Shown here: in pieces, positions 34,026 to 43,145 of the stretch
Layout: every line of letters starts with the position of its first letter
How positions within the stretch are numbered: the first letter of the stretch is position 1
Assembly (NCBI RefSeq): GCF_013337765.1
Contig: NZ_VBSB01000003.1
Location: 124,001-188,000, forward strand
DNA from: Mycolicibacterium sphagni
GTDB taxonomy: Bacteria; Actinomycetota; Actinomycetes; Mycobacteriales; Mycobacteriaceae
Direction of reading: 5' to 3'
DNA: 64,000 nt
Made by a program: the position numbers and the translations under genes
The notes under the pieces: generated by a model
Database searches by the model: none
Seen by the model: the letters and a program-made list of their open reading frames with translations, nothing else
Told to the model about the DNA's origin: nothing

Positions 34026-34397
34026 ATGGCTACGGCCGAAAGTTTTGTCCGCCGTCTCACCCGTCGGTTGACGGAGGACCCTGAGCAGCGAGATGTCGAA
34101 GAACTCACCGACGACGCAGCCCAGACCGGCGCGCAACGAGCAATCGATTGCCAGCGCGGCCAGGAGGTCACCATGGTGGGCACCCTGCGCAGTGTGGAGA
34201 TGAACGCCAAGGGCTGTGCCGGCGGCGTACGCGCCGAGCTGTTCGACGGCACCGACACGGTCACGTTGGTCTGGTTGGGACAGCGCCGAATCCCCGGAAT
34301 CGAATCGGGTCGCGCCCTGCGAGTACACGGCCGGCTGGGCACGTTGGAAAACGGAACCAAGGCCATCTACAACCCGCACTACGAGATCCAGACTTGA
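34026..34397 (+). CDS. OB-fold nucleic-acid-binding protein
   Basis: A 123-residue protein with a C-terminal OB fold (EVTMVGTLRSVEMNAKGCAG, RAELFDGTDTVTLVWLGQRRIPG, RALRVHGRLG), as in the anticodon-binding/RecG-type superfamily. The ATG follows aggagagg. Its stop overlaps the TTG of the DUF3159 gene (TTGA), so they form a two-gene operon. Matches Rv2694c. Precise ligand unknown. Confidence 0.8.
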   Translation: MATAESFVRRLTRRLTEDPEQRDVEELTDDAAQTGAQRAIDCQRGQEVTMVGTLRSVEMNAKGCAGGVRAELFDGTDTVTLVWLGQRRIPGIESGRALRVHGRLGTLENGTKAIYNPHYEIQT

Positions 34398-35110
34398 GCC
34401 TTCCCGTCGAAGACGGCGATCGTTCGCCAGATTCCGACGATATCGAGCCGACGCCTGCTGCCGAGAAGACACCGGCTCAGGCGCTGCTCGCCCAGATGGG
34501 CGGTATCAGCGGGCTGATCTATTCGGCCCTGCCGGTGGCCGTACTGGTGCCCGTGAATACCGCGTTCGGCCTGGTGCCCGCGATCGCCGCGGCGCTCGGT
34601 GTCGCCGCCCTGATCCTGGTGTGGCGCCTGATCCGCCTTGACTCCGTACAGCCCGCCGTCTCCGGATTCATCGGTGTCGGGCTCAGCGCCCTGATCGCCT
34701 GGCTCGTCGGGGCGTCGAAAGGCTACTTCCTGCTTGGCATCTGGACGTCGCTGATCTGGGCGGGGGTCTTCGCCCTCTCGGTCCTGATCCGCCGGCCCAT
34801 CGTGGGGTACGCCTGGAGCTGGATCCAAAACCACGACCGTGGCTGGCGCAACAACCGGCGCGCGGTGCTGGCCTTCGACATTGCGACGTTGACCTGGGTG
34901 CTGGTGTTCGCATCGCGCTTCGTCGTGCAGCGTCACCTCTACGACCTCGACCAGACCGGCTGGCTGGGGGTGGCCCGCATCGCGATGGGCTGGCCGCTGA
35001 CCGGGGTGGCCGCGCTGGTCACGTACCTCGCGATCCGCGTCGCCCAGCGCGCGATCCACGGCGCCCACGCGCACAGCCACGACTCGGGCGCCGCACCCGC
35101 CGCTGAGTGA
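34394..35110 (+). CDS. DUF3159 membrane protein
   Basis: A 238-residue integral membrane protein with about six helices (from IYSALPVAVLVPVNTAFGL through TGVAALVTYLAIRVAQRAI) and a histidine-rich C-terminus (HGAHAHSHDSG) that might bind metal. The start is a TTG overlapping the OB-fold gene stop. DUF3159 is common in Actinobacteria, matching Rv2693c. Related in topology to the intracellular septation protein A family, but function is not established. Confidence 0.8.
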   Translation: MSLPVEDGDRSPDSDDIEPTPAAEKTPAQALLAQMGGISGLIYSALPVAVLVPVNTAFGLVPAIAAALGVAALILVWRLIRLDSVQPAVSGFIGVGLSALIAWLVGASKGYFLLGIWTSLIWAGVFALSVLIRRPIVGYAWSWIQNHDRGWRNNRRAVLAFDIATLTWVLVFASRFVVQRHLYDLDQTGWLGVARIAMGWPLTGVAALVTYLAIRVAQRAIHGAHAHSHDSGAAPAAE

Positions 35111-35113
35111 CCG

Positions 35114-35797
35114 CTAGGCCTTAGAGTCCGACAGCACCGTCATGCGCAGCTCGTCTTCCACTTCGGGCGCCGCGACGAACAACAGCTCGTCGCCGCCTTC
35201 CAGCGGTTCGTCGGCCTCCGGCACGATCACCCTCGATCCGCGCAGGATCGTCACCAGCGTGGCGTCGCGCGGCAGGACGAGCTTGCGCACCGGCCGCCCG
35301 CCCCACGGGGTGTCGTCGGGCAGCGTGATCTCGACGAGGTTGGCGTGGCCGTGGCGGAACTGCATGAGCCGCACCAGATCGCCCACCGCCACGGCCTCTT
35401 CCACCAGCGAGGCCAGCATCCGCGGGGTGGACACCGCGACGTCCACGCCCCATGAGTCGTCGAACAGCCACTCGTTGCGGGGATCGTTGACCCGGGCCAC
35501 CACGCGAGACACCGCGAACTCCGTCTTGGCCAACAGGGACAGCACGACATTCGCCTTGTCGTCGCCGGTGGCGGCCACGACGACGTCGAAATCATGCAGG
35601 TGTACCGACTCCAGCAGGCTGATCTCGCAGGCGTCGCCGAGCCGCCAGTGGGCGGCCGGGATCGCGTCGACGTCCAGGTGTTCGGCGTTGCGCTCGATGA
35701 GCGTCACCTCGTGCTCGCTCTCGAGCAGTTCGCGGGCGATCGAGCGGCCGACCGCGCCCGCGCCGGCGATCGCCACCTTGAGCCGTTTCTCGCCCAT
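35114..35797 (-). CDS. ceoC: Trk-type potassium uptake regulator CeoC
   Basis: A 227-residue TrkA/KtrA-like protein: an N-terminal Rossmann RCK_N domain (KVAIAGAGAVGRSIARELL, then VVAATGDDKANVVLSLLA) and a C-terminal TrkA_C domain from about residue 135. It would bind NAD(H)/nucleotide and gate a potassium channel or transporter at the membrane. It follows ceoB with a 3-base gap, and together they match Rv2692/Rv2691. Confidence 0.9.
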   Translation of the reverse strand: MGEKRLKVAIAGAGAVGRSIARELLESEHEVTLIERNAEHLDVDAIPAAHWRLGDACEISLLESVHLHDFDVVVAATGDDKANVVLSLLAKTEFAVSRVVARVNDPRNEWLFDDSWGVDVAVSTPRMLASLVEEAVAVGDLVRLMQFRHGHANLVEITLPDDTPWGGRPVRKLVLPRDATLVTILRGSRVIVPEADEPLEGGDELLFVAAPEVEDELRMTVLSDSKA

Positions 35798-35800
35798 GTC

Positions 35801-36478
35801 TCAGTGCCCCTCTCCGACGTCGGGGCCGGGCGGCAGCGCGGCCAGTGCCAGCGCTTCGGCGGCGCGCCCCGATACCGCCGCGATGTAGACCTGATCGCCG
35901 GCCTGGACGACGGTTTTGGGCTCGGGCAGGATGCCGGTGCCGAACCGGATCACGAACGCGACCCGCGCGCCGGTGGCCTCCTCCAGGGAGGTGAGCCGGT
36001 GCCCGACCCAGCCCTCGTGCAGCGTCACCTCGGCGACGGCCATGGTGCCGGTCGGATCACGCCATTTTGCGGTCTCGGTGTCGCGCACGAGCGCGTTCAG
36101 CAGCCGGTCGGTGGTCCAGGGCACGGTCGCCACCGTCGGGATGCCCAGCCGCTCGTAGACGGCGGCACGCTTGGCGTCGTAGATCCGCGCGACGACCCGT
36201 TGCACCCCGAACGTCTCGCGGGCCACCCGCGCGGAGATGATGTTCGAGTTGTCGCCGGAGGAGACCGCGGCGAACGCGTCGGCGTCCTCGATTCCCGCGC
36301 GCAGCAGCACTTCTCGGTCGAATCCCATACCCAGAACCCGCTCGCCGGAGAAGTCCGGCGACAGCCGGTGAAACGCCGTCGCGTCCCGGTCGATGACGGC
36401 CACCTCATGGCCGATCCGGGACAGTGCGTCGGCCAACGACGCGCCGACGCGGCCGCACCCCATCACCACAACCCGCAC
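35801..36478 (-). CDS. ceoB: Trk-type potassium uptake regulator CeoB
   Basis: A 225-residue RCK protein paralogous to ceoC: RVVVMGCGRVGASLADALSR is the nucleotide-binding motif, then VIDRDATAFHRL and VSSGDNSNIISARVA; TrkA_C follows. The GTG at 36478 after cgagaggacgccag is chosen over an upstream start. First gene of the ceoBC operon, divergent from the APC permease gene across 87 bases. Shared promoter region suggests joint control of potassium and the permease substrate. Confidence 0.9.
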   Translation of the reverse strand: MRVVVMGCGRVGASLADALSRIGHEVAVIDRDATAFHRLSPDFSGERVLGMGFDREVLLRAGIEDADAFAAVSSGDNSNIISARVARETFGVQRVVARIYDAKRAAVYERLGIPTVATVPWTTDRLLNALVRDTETAKWRDPTGTMAVAEVTLHEGWVGHRLTSLEEATGARVAFVIRFGTGILPEPKTVVQAGDQVYIAAVSGRAAEALALAALPPGPDVGEGH

Positions 36479-36565
36479 CTGGCGTCCTCTCGACTTCGTT
36501 GTGCGCCGACCCGACCGTATGGGGAACGCTACAGCCAAACCGGCTTGGGCCTACTCTTGGCACTC

Positions 36566-38560
36566 GTGTCTAAGCTTTCGACCGCCGCGCGCCGGCTGGT
36601 CCTGGGGCAGCCGTTCCGCAGCGACAAGCTGAGTCACACGCTGCTGCCCAAGCGCATCGCCTTGCCGGTCTTCGCCTCCGACGCCATGTCATCGGTGGCC
36701 TACGCACCCGAGGAAATCTTCCTGGTCCTCTCGGTGGCGGGCCTGTCGGCATACACGATGGCGCCGTGGATCGGGGTGATGGTCGCGCTGGTCATGCTCG
36801 TGGTGGTGGCCTCCTACCGGCAGAACGTGCACGCCTATCCGTCCGGCGGCGGCGACTACGAGGTGGTGACCACGAACCTGGGGCCGACGGCGGGCCTGAC
36901 GGTGGCCAGTGCCCTGCTGGTCGACTACGTGCTGACGGTCGCGGTGTCGATGGCCTCGGCGATGTCGAACATCGGGTCGGCGGTCCCGTTCATCGCCCAG
37001 CACAAGGTGGCATTCGCCGTCGTCGCCATCGTGCTTTTGACCGCGGTGAACCTGCGGGGTATTCGGGAGTCGGGCACCGCGTTTGCCATTCCGACCTACG
37101 CCTTCATCGTCGGCATGTTCATCATGCTGATCTGGGGCTTCTTCCGGATCTACGTGCTTGGCGACGATCTGCAGGCCGAGTCGGCCAAGTTCGGCATGCA
37201 CTCCGAGCACGGTGACGTCATGGGTTTTGCGTTGGTCTTCCTTGTGGCGCGGGCATTTTCGTCGGGTTGTGCCGCGCTCACGGGTGTGGAGGCGATCAGC
37301 AACGGGGTGCCCGCGTTCCGGAAGCCCAAGTCCAAGAACGCGGCCACCACCCTGACGCTGTTGGGCGGCATCGCGGTCACGCTGTTCATAGGCATGATCG
37401 TGCTGGCCATCAAGACCGGTGCAAAGGTCGCCGAACGCCCCGACGAGCAGCTCATCGGGGCGCCCGCCGACTATCACCAGAAGACCCTGGTGGCCCAGCT
37501 GGCCGAGACGGTGTTCGCCGGCTTCCCGCTCGGCCTGTGGCTGATCACCGGTGTCACCGCGCTGATCCTCGTGCTGGCGGCCAACACCGCGTTCAACGGA
37601 TTCCCGGTGCTGGGCTCGATCCTGGCCCAGGACCGCTATCTGCCGCGCCAGCTGCACACCCGCGGCGACCGGCTGGCCTTCTCCAACGGCATCCTCTTCC
37701 TGGCGGCGGCCGCGATCGCGTTCGTCGTCGCGTTCAACGCCGAAGTCACCGCGCTGATCCAGCTCTACATCGTCGGCGTGTTCGTCTCGTTCACGCTCAG
37801 CCAGATCGGCATGGTCCGGCACTGGACGCGGCACCTGCGTACCGAGACAGACCCGCGCGCCCGCGGGCACATGATGCGTTCGCGGGTGATCAACACGATC
37901 GGCTTCCTCGCCACCGGCGCCGTCCTGATCGTCGTCCTGGTCACTAAGTTCGTCGCCGGCGCCTGGATCGCGATCCTGGCCATGTCAAGCCTTTTCATCT
38001 TGATGAAGGCCATCCACAAGCATTACGACACAGTGGCCCGCGAACTGGCCGAGCAGGAGGCCGAGCAGGGTGAGGTGATCCTGCCCAGCCGTAACCACGC
38101 TGTCGTGCTGGTCTCTAAACTTCACATGCCGACGCTGCGGGCGTTGTCCTACGCCAGGGCCACCCGGCCCGACGTGCTGGAGGCCATCACCGTCAACGTC
38201 GACGATTCCGAGACCCGCCAGCTGGTGCACAAGTGGGAGGACAGTGACATCACTGTCCCGCTGAAAGTCGTTGCGTCCCCGTACCGGGAGGTCACCCGGC
38301 CGGTGCTGGATTATGTCAAGCGGATCAGTAAGGAAGCCCCGCGCACGGTGGTGACAGTGTTCATCCCGGAATACGTCGTCGGCCACTGGTGGGAGCAGGT
38401 GCTGCACAACCAGAGCGCGTTGCGCCTGAAGGGCCGGCTGTTGTTCATGCCCAATGTGATGGTGACTTCCGTTCCGTGGCAACTCAATTCGTCGGAGCGG
38501 GTGCTTGACTTGGAGGCGCAGAACGCACCCGGTGATGTGCGCCGAGGGTTCCTGGAGTGA
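36566..38560 (+). CDS. APC-family permease with C-terminal soluble domain
   Basis: A 664-residue transporter. About 12 membrane helices run from residue 40 to 480, with the APC signature regions SSVAYAPEEIFLVLSVAG and YPSGGGDYEVVTTNLGP at the N-terminus. The last about 170 residues (VILPSRNHAVVLVSKLHMPTL onward) form a soluble universal-stress-like domain. GTG start (VSKLSTAARRLVLG); a longer frame reaching back over ceoB is not real. Matches Rv2690c. The link with ceoBC suggests potassium or amino-acid import; substrate unknown. Confidence 0.85.
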   Translation: MSKLSTAARRLVLGQPFRSDKLSHTLLPKRIALPVFASDAMSSVAYAPEEIFLVLSVAGLSAYTMAPWIGVMVALVMLVVVASYRQNVHAYPSGGGDYEVVTTNLGPTAGLTVASALLVDYVLTVAVSMASAMSNIGSAVPFIAQHKVAFAVVAIVLLTAVNLRGIRESGTAFAIPTYAFIVGMFIMLIWGFFRIYVLGDDLQAESAKFGMHSEHGDVMGFALVFLVARAFSSGCAALTGVEAISNGVPAFRKPKSKNAATTLTLLGGIAVTLFIGMIVLAIKTGAKVAERPDEQLIGAPADYHQKTLVAQLAETVFAGFPLGLWLITGVTALILVLAANTAFNGFPVLGSILAQDRYLPRQLHTRGDRLAFSNGILFLAAAAIAFVVAFNAEVTALIQLYIVGVFVSFTLSQIGMVRHWTRHLRTETDPRARGHMMRSRVINTIGFLATGAVLIVVLVTKFVAGAWIAILAMSSLFILMKAIHKHYDTVARELAEQEAEQGEVILPSRNHAVVLVSKLHMPTLRALSYARATRPDVLEAITVNVDDSETRQLVHKWEDSDITVPLKVVASPYREVTRPVLDYVKRISKEAPRTVVTVFIPEYVVGHWWEQVLHNQSALRLKGRLLFMPNVMVTSVPWQLNSSERVLDLEAQNAPGDVRRGFLE

Positions 38561-38567
38561 ATCGATA

Positions 38568-39755
38568 GTGGAACAGGGGGATGCGGTCGAGCTGGTGCTC
38601 ACAACCGGCGCGGCCGCCAACGGGGGCAGCTGCGTGGCACGCCATGAAGGACGGGTCGTGTTCGTCCGCTACGCGCTGCCCGGCGAGGTGGTACGGGCCA
38701 GGGTGACCGGTGACCGTGGATCCTATTGGCACGCAGAGGTAATCGAGATCCTCGAACCGTCGCCGGACCGGGTGGAATCGCTGTGCGCGATCGCCGGTGT
38801 GGGCAAAGCCGGCTGCTGCGACCTGGCTTTCGCGAAGCCCGAGGCGGCCCGCGTGCTCAAGGGTCAGGTGGTGGCCAACCAGCTGGCCCGCCTCGGTGAC
38901 TTCGCCTGGGACGGCGTCGCCGAGCCCTTGGGTGACGGCGCGGCCCAGGGCTGGCGCACCCGGGTGCGGCTGGCCGTGGATGCGGCAGGTCACGCGGGAT
39001 TTCACCGCTACCACAGCGCCGAACTGGTCACCGACCTGAACTGCGGCCAGCTGCGCGACGGGTTGGTCGACGGGCTGGACGGATCGCGGTGGAAGCCGGG
39101 GGATCAGGTGCATGTGGTCGTCGACGACGACGGAACCCGGCACATCGTGTGCAACAACCGTCAGCAGCGGCGTGGTCACCGCGCCGAGGGCGAATTCGAT
39201 GCGGTGCAGCGGGTGGGAGACCGTGCCTGGCGAGTACCGGTCACCGGGTTCTGGCAGTCGCACCGCGACGCCGCCACGACATACAGCGCGCTGGTGGCCG
39301 GTTGGGCGCAGGACATCGCGGGATCGACGGCGTGGGACCTGTACGGCGGGGCGGGGTTGTTCGCCGCCGTGCTGGCCGACGCGGTGGGTGACGCCGGCCG
39401 GGTGCTGACCGTGGACACCTCGCGCGCAGCCTCCGGGGCAGCCCGTGCGGCATTGGCCGACCTGCCTGCGGTCGAGGTGCTCACCGATTCGGTGCGCCGC
39501 GCGCTGACCGCGCAGCGCGAGGGCGCCGACATCGCGGTCCTGGACCCGCCGCGATCGGGAGCCGGACGCGAGATCATCGACCTGCTGGCCGATGCCGGGG
39601 TGCCGCGGGTGATCCACATCGGCTGCGAGGCGGCGTCGTTCTCCCGCGATATCGGGCTGTACCGCGGGCACGGCTACACCGTCGAACAGCTCCGGGTCTT
39701 CGACTCGTTCCCGCTGACCCACCACGTCGAGTGTGTGGCGCTGCTGGTGCGGTGA
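38568..39755 (+). CDS. TrmA/RlmD-family class I SAM-dependent RNA methyltransferase
   Basis: A 395-residue enzyme that would methylate uracil-C5 in rRNA or tRNA. An N-terminal TRAM domain (about 5-60: ELVLTTGAAANGGSCVARHEG and YALPGEVVRARV) precedes a catalytic domain with the SAM motif WDLYGGAGLFAAVLAD, DPPRSGAG and the nucleophile-cysteine region HIGCEAASFSRDI. The GTG at 38568 begins the TRAM domain; the upstream extension overlaps the permease end. Matches Rv2689c. The RNA target cannot be assigned by eye. Confidence 0.85.
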   Translation: MEQGDAVELVLTTGAAANGGSCVARHEGRVVFVRYALPGEVVRARVTGDRGSYWHAEVIEILEPSPDRVESLCAIAGVGKAGCCDLAFAKPEAARVLKGQVVANQLARLGDFAWDGVAEPLGDGAAQGWRTRVRLAVDAAGHAGFHRYHSAELVTDLNCGQLRDGLVDGLDGSRWKPGDQVHVVVDDDGTRHIVCNNRQQRRGHRAEGEFDAVQRVGDRAWRVPVTGFWQSHRDAATTYSALVAGWAQDIAGSTAWDLYGGAGLFAAVLADAVGDAGRVLTVDTSRAASGAARAALADLPAVEVLTDSVRRALTAQREGADIAVLDPPRSGAGREIIDLLADAGVPRVIHIGCEAASFSRDIGLYRGHGYTVEQLRVFDSFPLTHHVECVALLVR

Positions 39756-39825
39756 GATGCGTCACCTCGACTAGGCTGGCCGAAGGTGTGCCGGGAAGTC
39801 TGGTCGGCGTCGAATTTCCGCGCGC

Positions 39826-41166
39826 ATGATGCCTGAGGTGAATGTGGCCGACCGTAAACCGTTGCTACCCCGTGCCTTATTCGCCAGGGGATCGTGGTCG
39901 GAGACCTCGCGGATCTCGTCGATCCTGCGCAAGGAGACCGTCGGCGGGGCGTTGCTGTTGCTGGCCGCCGCGATCGCCTTGTTCTGGGCCAACTCGCCGT
40001 GGTCGGCGGCCTATCACCGGCTGGGCGATCTTCACGTCGGTACCGACCGGCTCGGCCTGCACCTGGATCTGAGCCTGGGCGGCTGGGCGGCCGACGGACT
40101 GCTGGCAATTTTCTTCTTCGTCGTCGGGCTCGAGCTGAAGCGGGAGTTCGTCGCAGGCGATCTGCGTGACCCCGGCCGCGCCGCGTTGCCGATCGCGGCC
40201 GCGGTGGGCGGCATGGTCGCACCGGCGGCCATCTTCGTGGCCTTCACGCTGCACGAAGGTGGTGGTGCGGCGCGCGGCTGGGCCATCCCGACCGCCACCG
40301 ATATCGCGTTCGCGGTCGCCGTGCTTGCCGTGCTGTCAACCCACCTGCCGGGGGCGCTGCGGACGTTTCTGCTCACGTTGGCCGTCGTCGACGACCTGCT
40401 GGCCATCACCGTGATTGCGGTGTTCTACACCGACAAGATCAACGTCGTCGCGCTGCTGGTCGCGCTGGTCCCGCTGGCCTTGTTCGCGGTCCTCGTGCAG
40501 CGCCGGATCAGCGCCTGGTGGCTGCTCGTCCCGCTGGCGGTGCTGACGTGGGCGTTCGTCCACGAATCCGGGGTGCACGCGACGGTGGCGGGGGTGCTGC
40601 TCGGGTTCACCGTGCCAGTGCTGCGCAGCGCCGCGGCCGGCGGTCCTGACGCCGGACCCGGGCTGGCCGAGCATTTCGAGCACCGGATGCGGCCGCTGTC
40701 GGCGGGCTTCGCGGTCCCGGTGTTCGCGTTCTTCGCCGCCGGTGTGACGTTCGGCGGCTATCACGGTTTGATCACAGCTCTGAGTGATCCGATTGCAATG
40801 GGAATCGTGTTCGCCCTGGTCGTCGGCAAGACGCTCGGGGTGTTCGGCACCACCTGGACACTGGCCAAGCTGACCCGCGCCAGCCTCGACTCGGCACTGC
40901 GCTGGATCGACGTGTTCGGCATCTCCATGCTGGCCGGGATCGGCTTCACGGTAAGCCTGCTGATCGGCGAATTGGCCTACGATCCGGGCTCCGAGCGGCA
41001 CGACGTCGTCAAGGTCGCCGTGCTCACAGGAAGTTTGCTGGCGGCCTTATTGGCGGCGGTCGTGCTGCGGCTGCGCAACCGGTATTACCGCAGCGTGTGG
41101 GAGCTGGAAAACGAAGATCGCGACCAGGACGGTGTGCCCGACATCTACGAGTCTCATCAGGACTGA
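39826..41166 (+). CDS. nhaA: Na+/H+ antiporter NhaA
   Basis: A 446-residue pH-regulated sodium/proton antiporter with about 12 helices. The N-terminal [22 protein letters not shown], the ion-binding aspartates in [17 protein letters not shown] and in [17 protein letters not shown], and the C-terminal [19 protein letters not shown] match the family closely. A charged tail ([19 protein letters not shown]) follows. M. tuberculosis has other genes at this place, as I recall, so nhaA is a lineage difference. Start ATG at 39826 or 39829. Confidence 0.92.
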   Translation: MMPEVNVADRKPLLPRALFARGSWSETSRISSILRKETVGGALLLLAAAIALFWANSPWSAAYHRLGDLHVGTDRLGLHLDLSLGGWAADGLLAIFFFVVGLELKREFVAGDLRDPGRAALPIAAAVGGMVAPAAIFVAFTLHEGGGAARGWAIPTATDIAFAVAVLAVLSTHLPGALRTFLLTLAVVDDLLAITVIAVFYTDKINVVALLVALVPLALFAVLVQRRISAWWLLVPLAVLTWAFVHESGVHATVAGVLLGFTVPVLRSAAAGGPDAGPGLAEHFEHRMRPLSAGFAVPVFAFFAAGVTFGGYHGLITALSDPIAMGIVFALVVGKTLGVFGTTWTLAKLTRASLDSALRWIDVFGISMLAGIGFTVSLLIGELAYDPGSERHDVVKVAVLTGSLLAALLAAVVLRLRNRYYRSVWELENEDRDQDGVPDIYESHQD

Positions 41167-41182
41167 TCTACGTACGGGTGCG

Positions 41183-41188
41183 TAGACT
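41183..41188 (+). promoter_or_regulatory. -10 hexamer of dxs (leaderless start)
   Basis: TAGACT matches TANNNT and ends 6 bases before the dxs ATG at 41195, placing the transcription start at the ATG itself. No ribosome site is present, consistent with leaderless translation. Confidence 0.6.
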
Positions 41189-41194
41189 GGTCAA

Positions 41195-43108
41195 ATGCTT
41201 GAACAGGTTCGCGGCCCAGCCGATCTGCAACACCTGTCCCAAGCGCAGCTGACCGAGCTAGCTGCCGAGATTCGCCAGTTCCTGATTCACAAGGTCGCTG
41301 CCACGGGCGGACACCTCGGGCCCAACCTCGGCGTCGTCGAGCTGACGCTGGCGCTGCACCGGGTCTTCGACTCTCCGCACGACCCTATCCTTTTCGACAC
41401 CGGGCACCAGGCCTACGTCCACAAGATGCTCACCGGTCGCGCGGCCGACTTCGACACGCTGCGCAAGCGCGACGGCCTGTCGGGCTACCCGTCGCGCGCC
41501 GAAAGCGAGCACGACTGGATCGAATCCAGCCATGCCTCGGCGGCGCTGTCCTACGCCGACGGGTTGGCGAAGGCCTTCGAACTGACCGGCCACCGCAATC
41601 GCCACGTCGTGGCGGTGGTCGGCGACGGCGCCCTGACCGGCGGCATGTGCTGGGAGGCGCTGAACAACATCGCCGCCGCCCGCCGGCCGGTGGTGATCGT
41701 CGTCAACGACAACGGCCGCTCCTACGCCCCGACCATCGGCGGTCTTGCCGATCACCTGGCCGGGCTGCGGCTGCAGCCGGGCTACGAGCGATTCCTGGAG
41801 CGCGGCCGGATCGCCGTGCGCGGCGTGCCGGTCGTCGGCGAGGCCTGCTATCAGGCCATGCACAGTGTGAAAGCCGGTATCAAGGACGCGTTGTCCCCGC
41901 AGGTGATGTTCACCGACCTGGGCCTGAAGTACGTCGGCCCGATCGACGGGCACGACGAGCACGCGGTGGAGACCGCCTTGCGGCACGCGCGCGGTTTCAA
42001 CGCCCCGGTGATCGTGCACGTGGTGACCCGCAAGGGCATGGGCTACGCGCCGGCCGAGAACGACGAGGCCGAGCAGATGCACTCCTGCGGGGTCATCGAT
42101 CCCGACACCGGGCTGGCGACGAAGTCGTCGGCGCCGGGCTGGACGTCGGTGTTCTCCGAGTCGCTGATCGCCTGTGCCGCCAAGCGGCGTGACATCGTGG
42201 CGATCACCGCGGCGATGCCGGGACCGACCGGTCTTTCGGCGTTCGGGGAACGTTTCCCTGACCGGCTGTTCGACGTCGGGATCGCCGAGCAGCACGCGAT
42301 GACCTCAGCCGCCGGGTTGGCGATGGGTGGGCTGCACCCGGTGGTGGCCATCTATTCGACGTTCCTGAACCGCGCGTTCGACCAGATCATGATGGACGTC
42401 GCCCTGCACAAACTCCCGGTCACGATGGTGCTCGACCGGGCCGGGGTCACCGGCAACGACGGTGCCAGCCACAACGGCATGTGGGATCTGTCGTTGCTCA
42501 ACATCGTTCCCGGCATCCGGGTGGCTGCCCCGCGCGACGGCGCCCGGCTGCGCGAGGAGCTGGGCGAGGCGCTGGAGATCAACGACGGGCCGACCGCCAT
42601 CCGCTTCCCCAAAGGTGAAGTGGGCGAGGATATTCCCGCACTCGAGCGACTCTCGGGCATCGACATCCTGGCCCGCCCGACCGACGGCCTCGGAAACGAT
42701 GTGCTGCTCGTCGCGGTGGGATCGTTCGCGCCGATGGCCCTTGCGGTCGCCCAGCGGCTGCGCAACCAGGGGATCGGGGTGACCGTCGTCGATCCGCGCT
42801 GGGTGATCCCGGTGCCCGATGCGGTTGCGCCCCTTGCCAAGTCGCACAAGCTGGTGGTCACGATGGAGGACAACGGTGTGCGCGGCGGCATAGGTTCAGC
42901 GGTCTCCGCTGCGCTGCGCGCCGCCGAGATCGACGTCCCATGCCGCGATGTCGCTGTGCCGCAACAGTTCCTGGACCACGCCGGGCGCGGTGAGGTGCTC
43001 GAGTCGGTGGGTCTGACCGAGCAGCACATCGCCCGCCAGGTCACCGGCTGGGTGGCCGCGCTGGGCGCACTCGACGACACCGTTTCCGACTCTGCCGACA
43101 AGACGTAA
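41195..43108 (+). CDS. dxs: 1-deoxy-D-xylulose-5-phosphate synthase
   Basis: A 637-residue thiamine-diphosphate enzyme that joins pyruvate and glyceraldehyde-3-phosphate, the first step of the MEP isoprenoid pathway. Motifs include [32 protein letters not shown], the ThDP motif [16 protein letters not shown], the catalytic glutamate region [17 protein letters not shown], and [18 protein letters not shown]. Full length. No upstream ribosome site; a leaderless promoter is likely. Matches Rv2682c. Confidence 0.97.
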   Translation: MLEQVRGPADLQHLSQAQLTELAAEIRQFLIHKVAATGGHLGPNLGVVELTLALHRVFDSPHDPILFDTGHQAYVHKMLTGRAADFDTLRKRDGLSGYPSRAESEHDWIESSHASAALSYADGLAKAFELTGHRNRHVVAVVGDGALTGGMCWEALNNIAAARRPVVIVVNDNGRSYAPTIGGLADHLAGLRLQPGYERFLERGRIAVRGVPVVGEACYQAMHSVKAGIKDALSPQVMFTDLGLKYVGPIDGHDEHAVETALRHARGFNAPVIVHVVTRKGMGYAPAENDEAEQMHSCGVIDPDTGLATKSSAPGWTSVFSESLIACAAKRRDIVAITAAMPGPTGLSAFGERFPDRLFDVGIAEQHAMTSAAGLAMGGLHPVVAIYSTFLNRAFDQIMMDVALHKLPVTMVLDRAGVTGNDGASHNGMWDLSLLNIVPGIRVAAPRDGARLREELGEALEINDGPTAIRFPKGEVGEDIPALERLSGIDILARPTDGLGNDVLLVAVGSFAPMALAVAQRLRNQGIGVTVVDPRWVIPVPDAVAPLAKSHKLVVTMEDNGVRGGIGSAVSAALRAAEIDVPCRDVAVPQQFLDHAGRGEVLESVGLTEQHIARQVTGWVAALGALDDTVSDSADKT

Positions 43109-43145
43109 ACGTCTCCGAAACACCGGCGTGTCGGGGACCTTTACG
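43104..43145. terminator. Bidirectional terminator containing both stop codons
   Basis: cgtaaacgtctccg...cac pairs with gtgtcggggacctttacg, forming an imperfect hairpin that spans the dxs TAA (43106-43108) and the TAA of the convergent RNase D-like gene (43141-43143). It would stop transcription from both sides. Confidence 0.55.

Noticed and set aside
35594-36565. 324-residue extension in front of the APC permease
   Set aside because: It runs antisense through ceoC and ceoB. Family similarity begins at the GTG at 36566.
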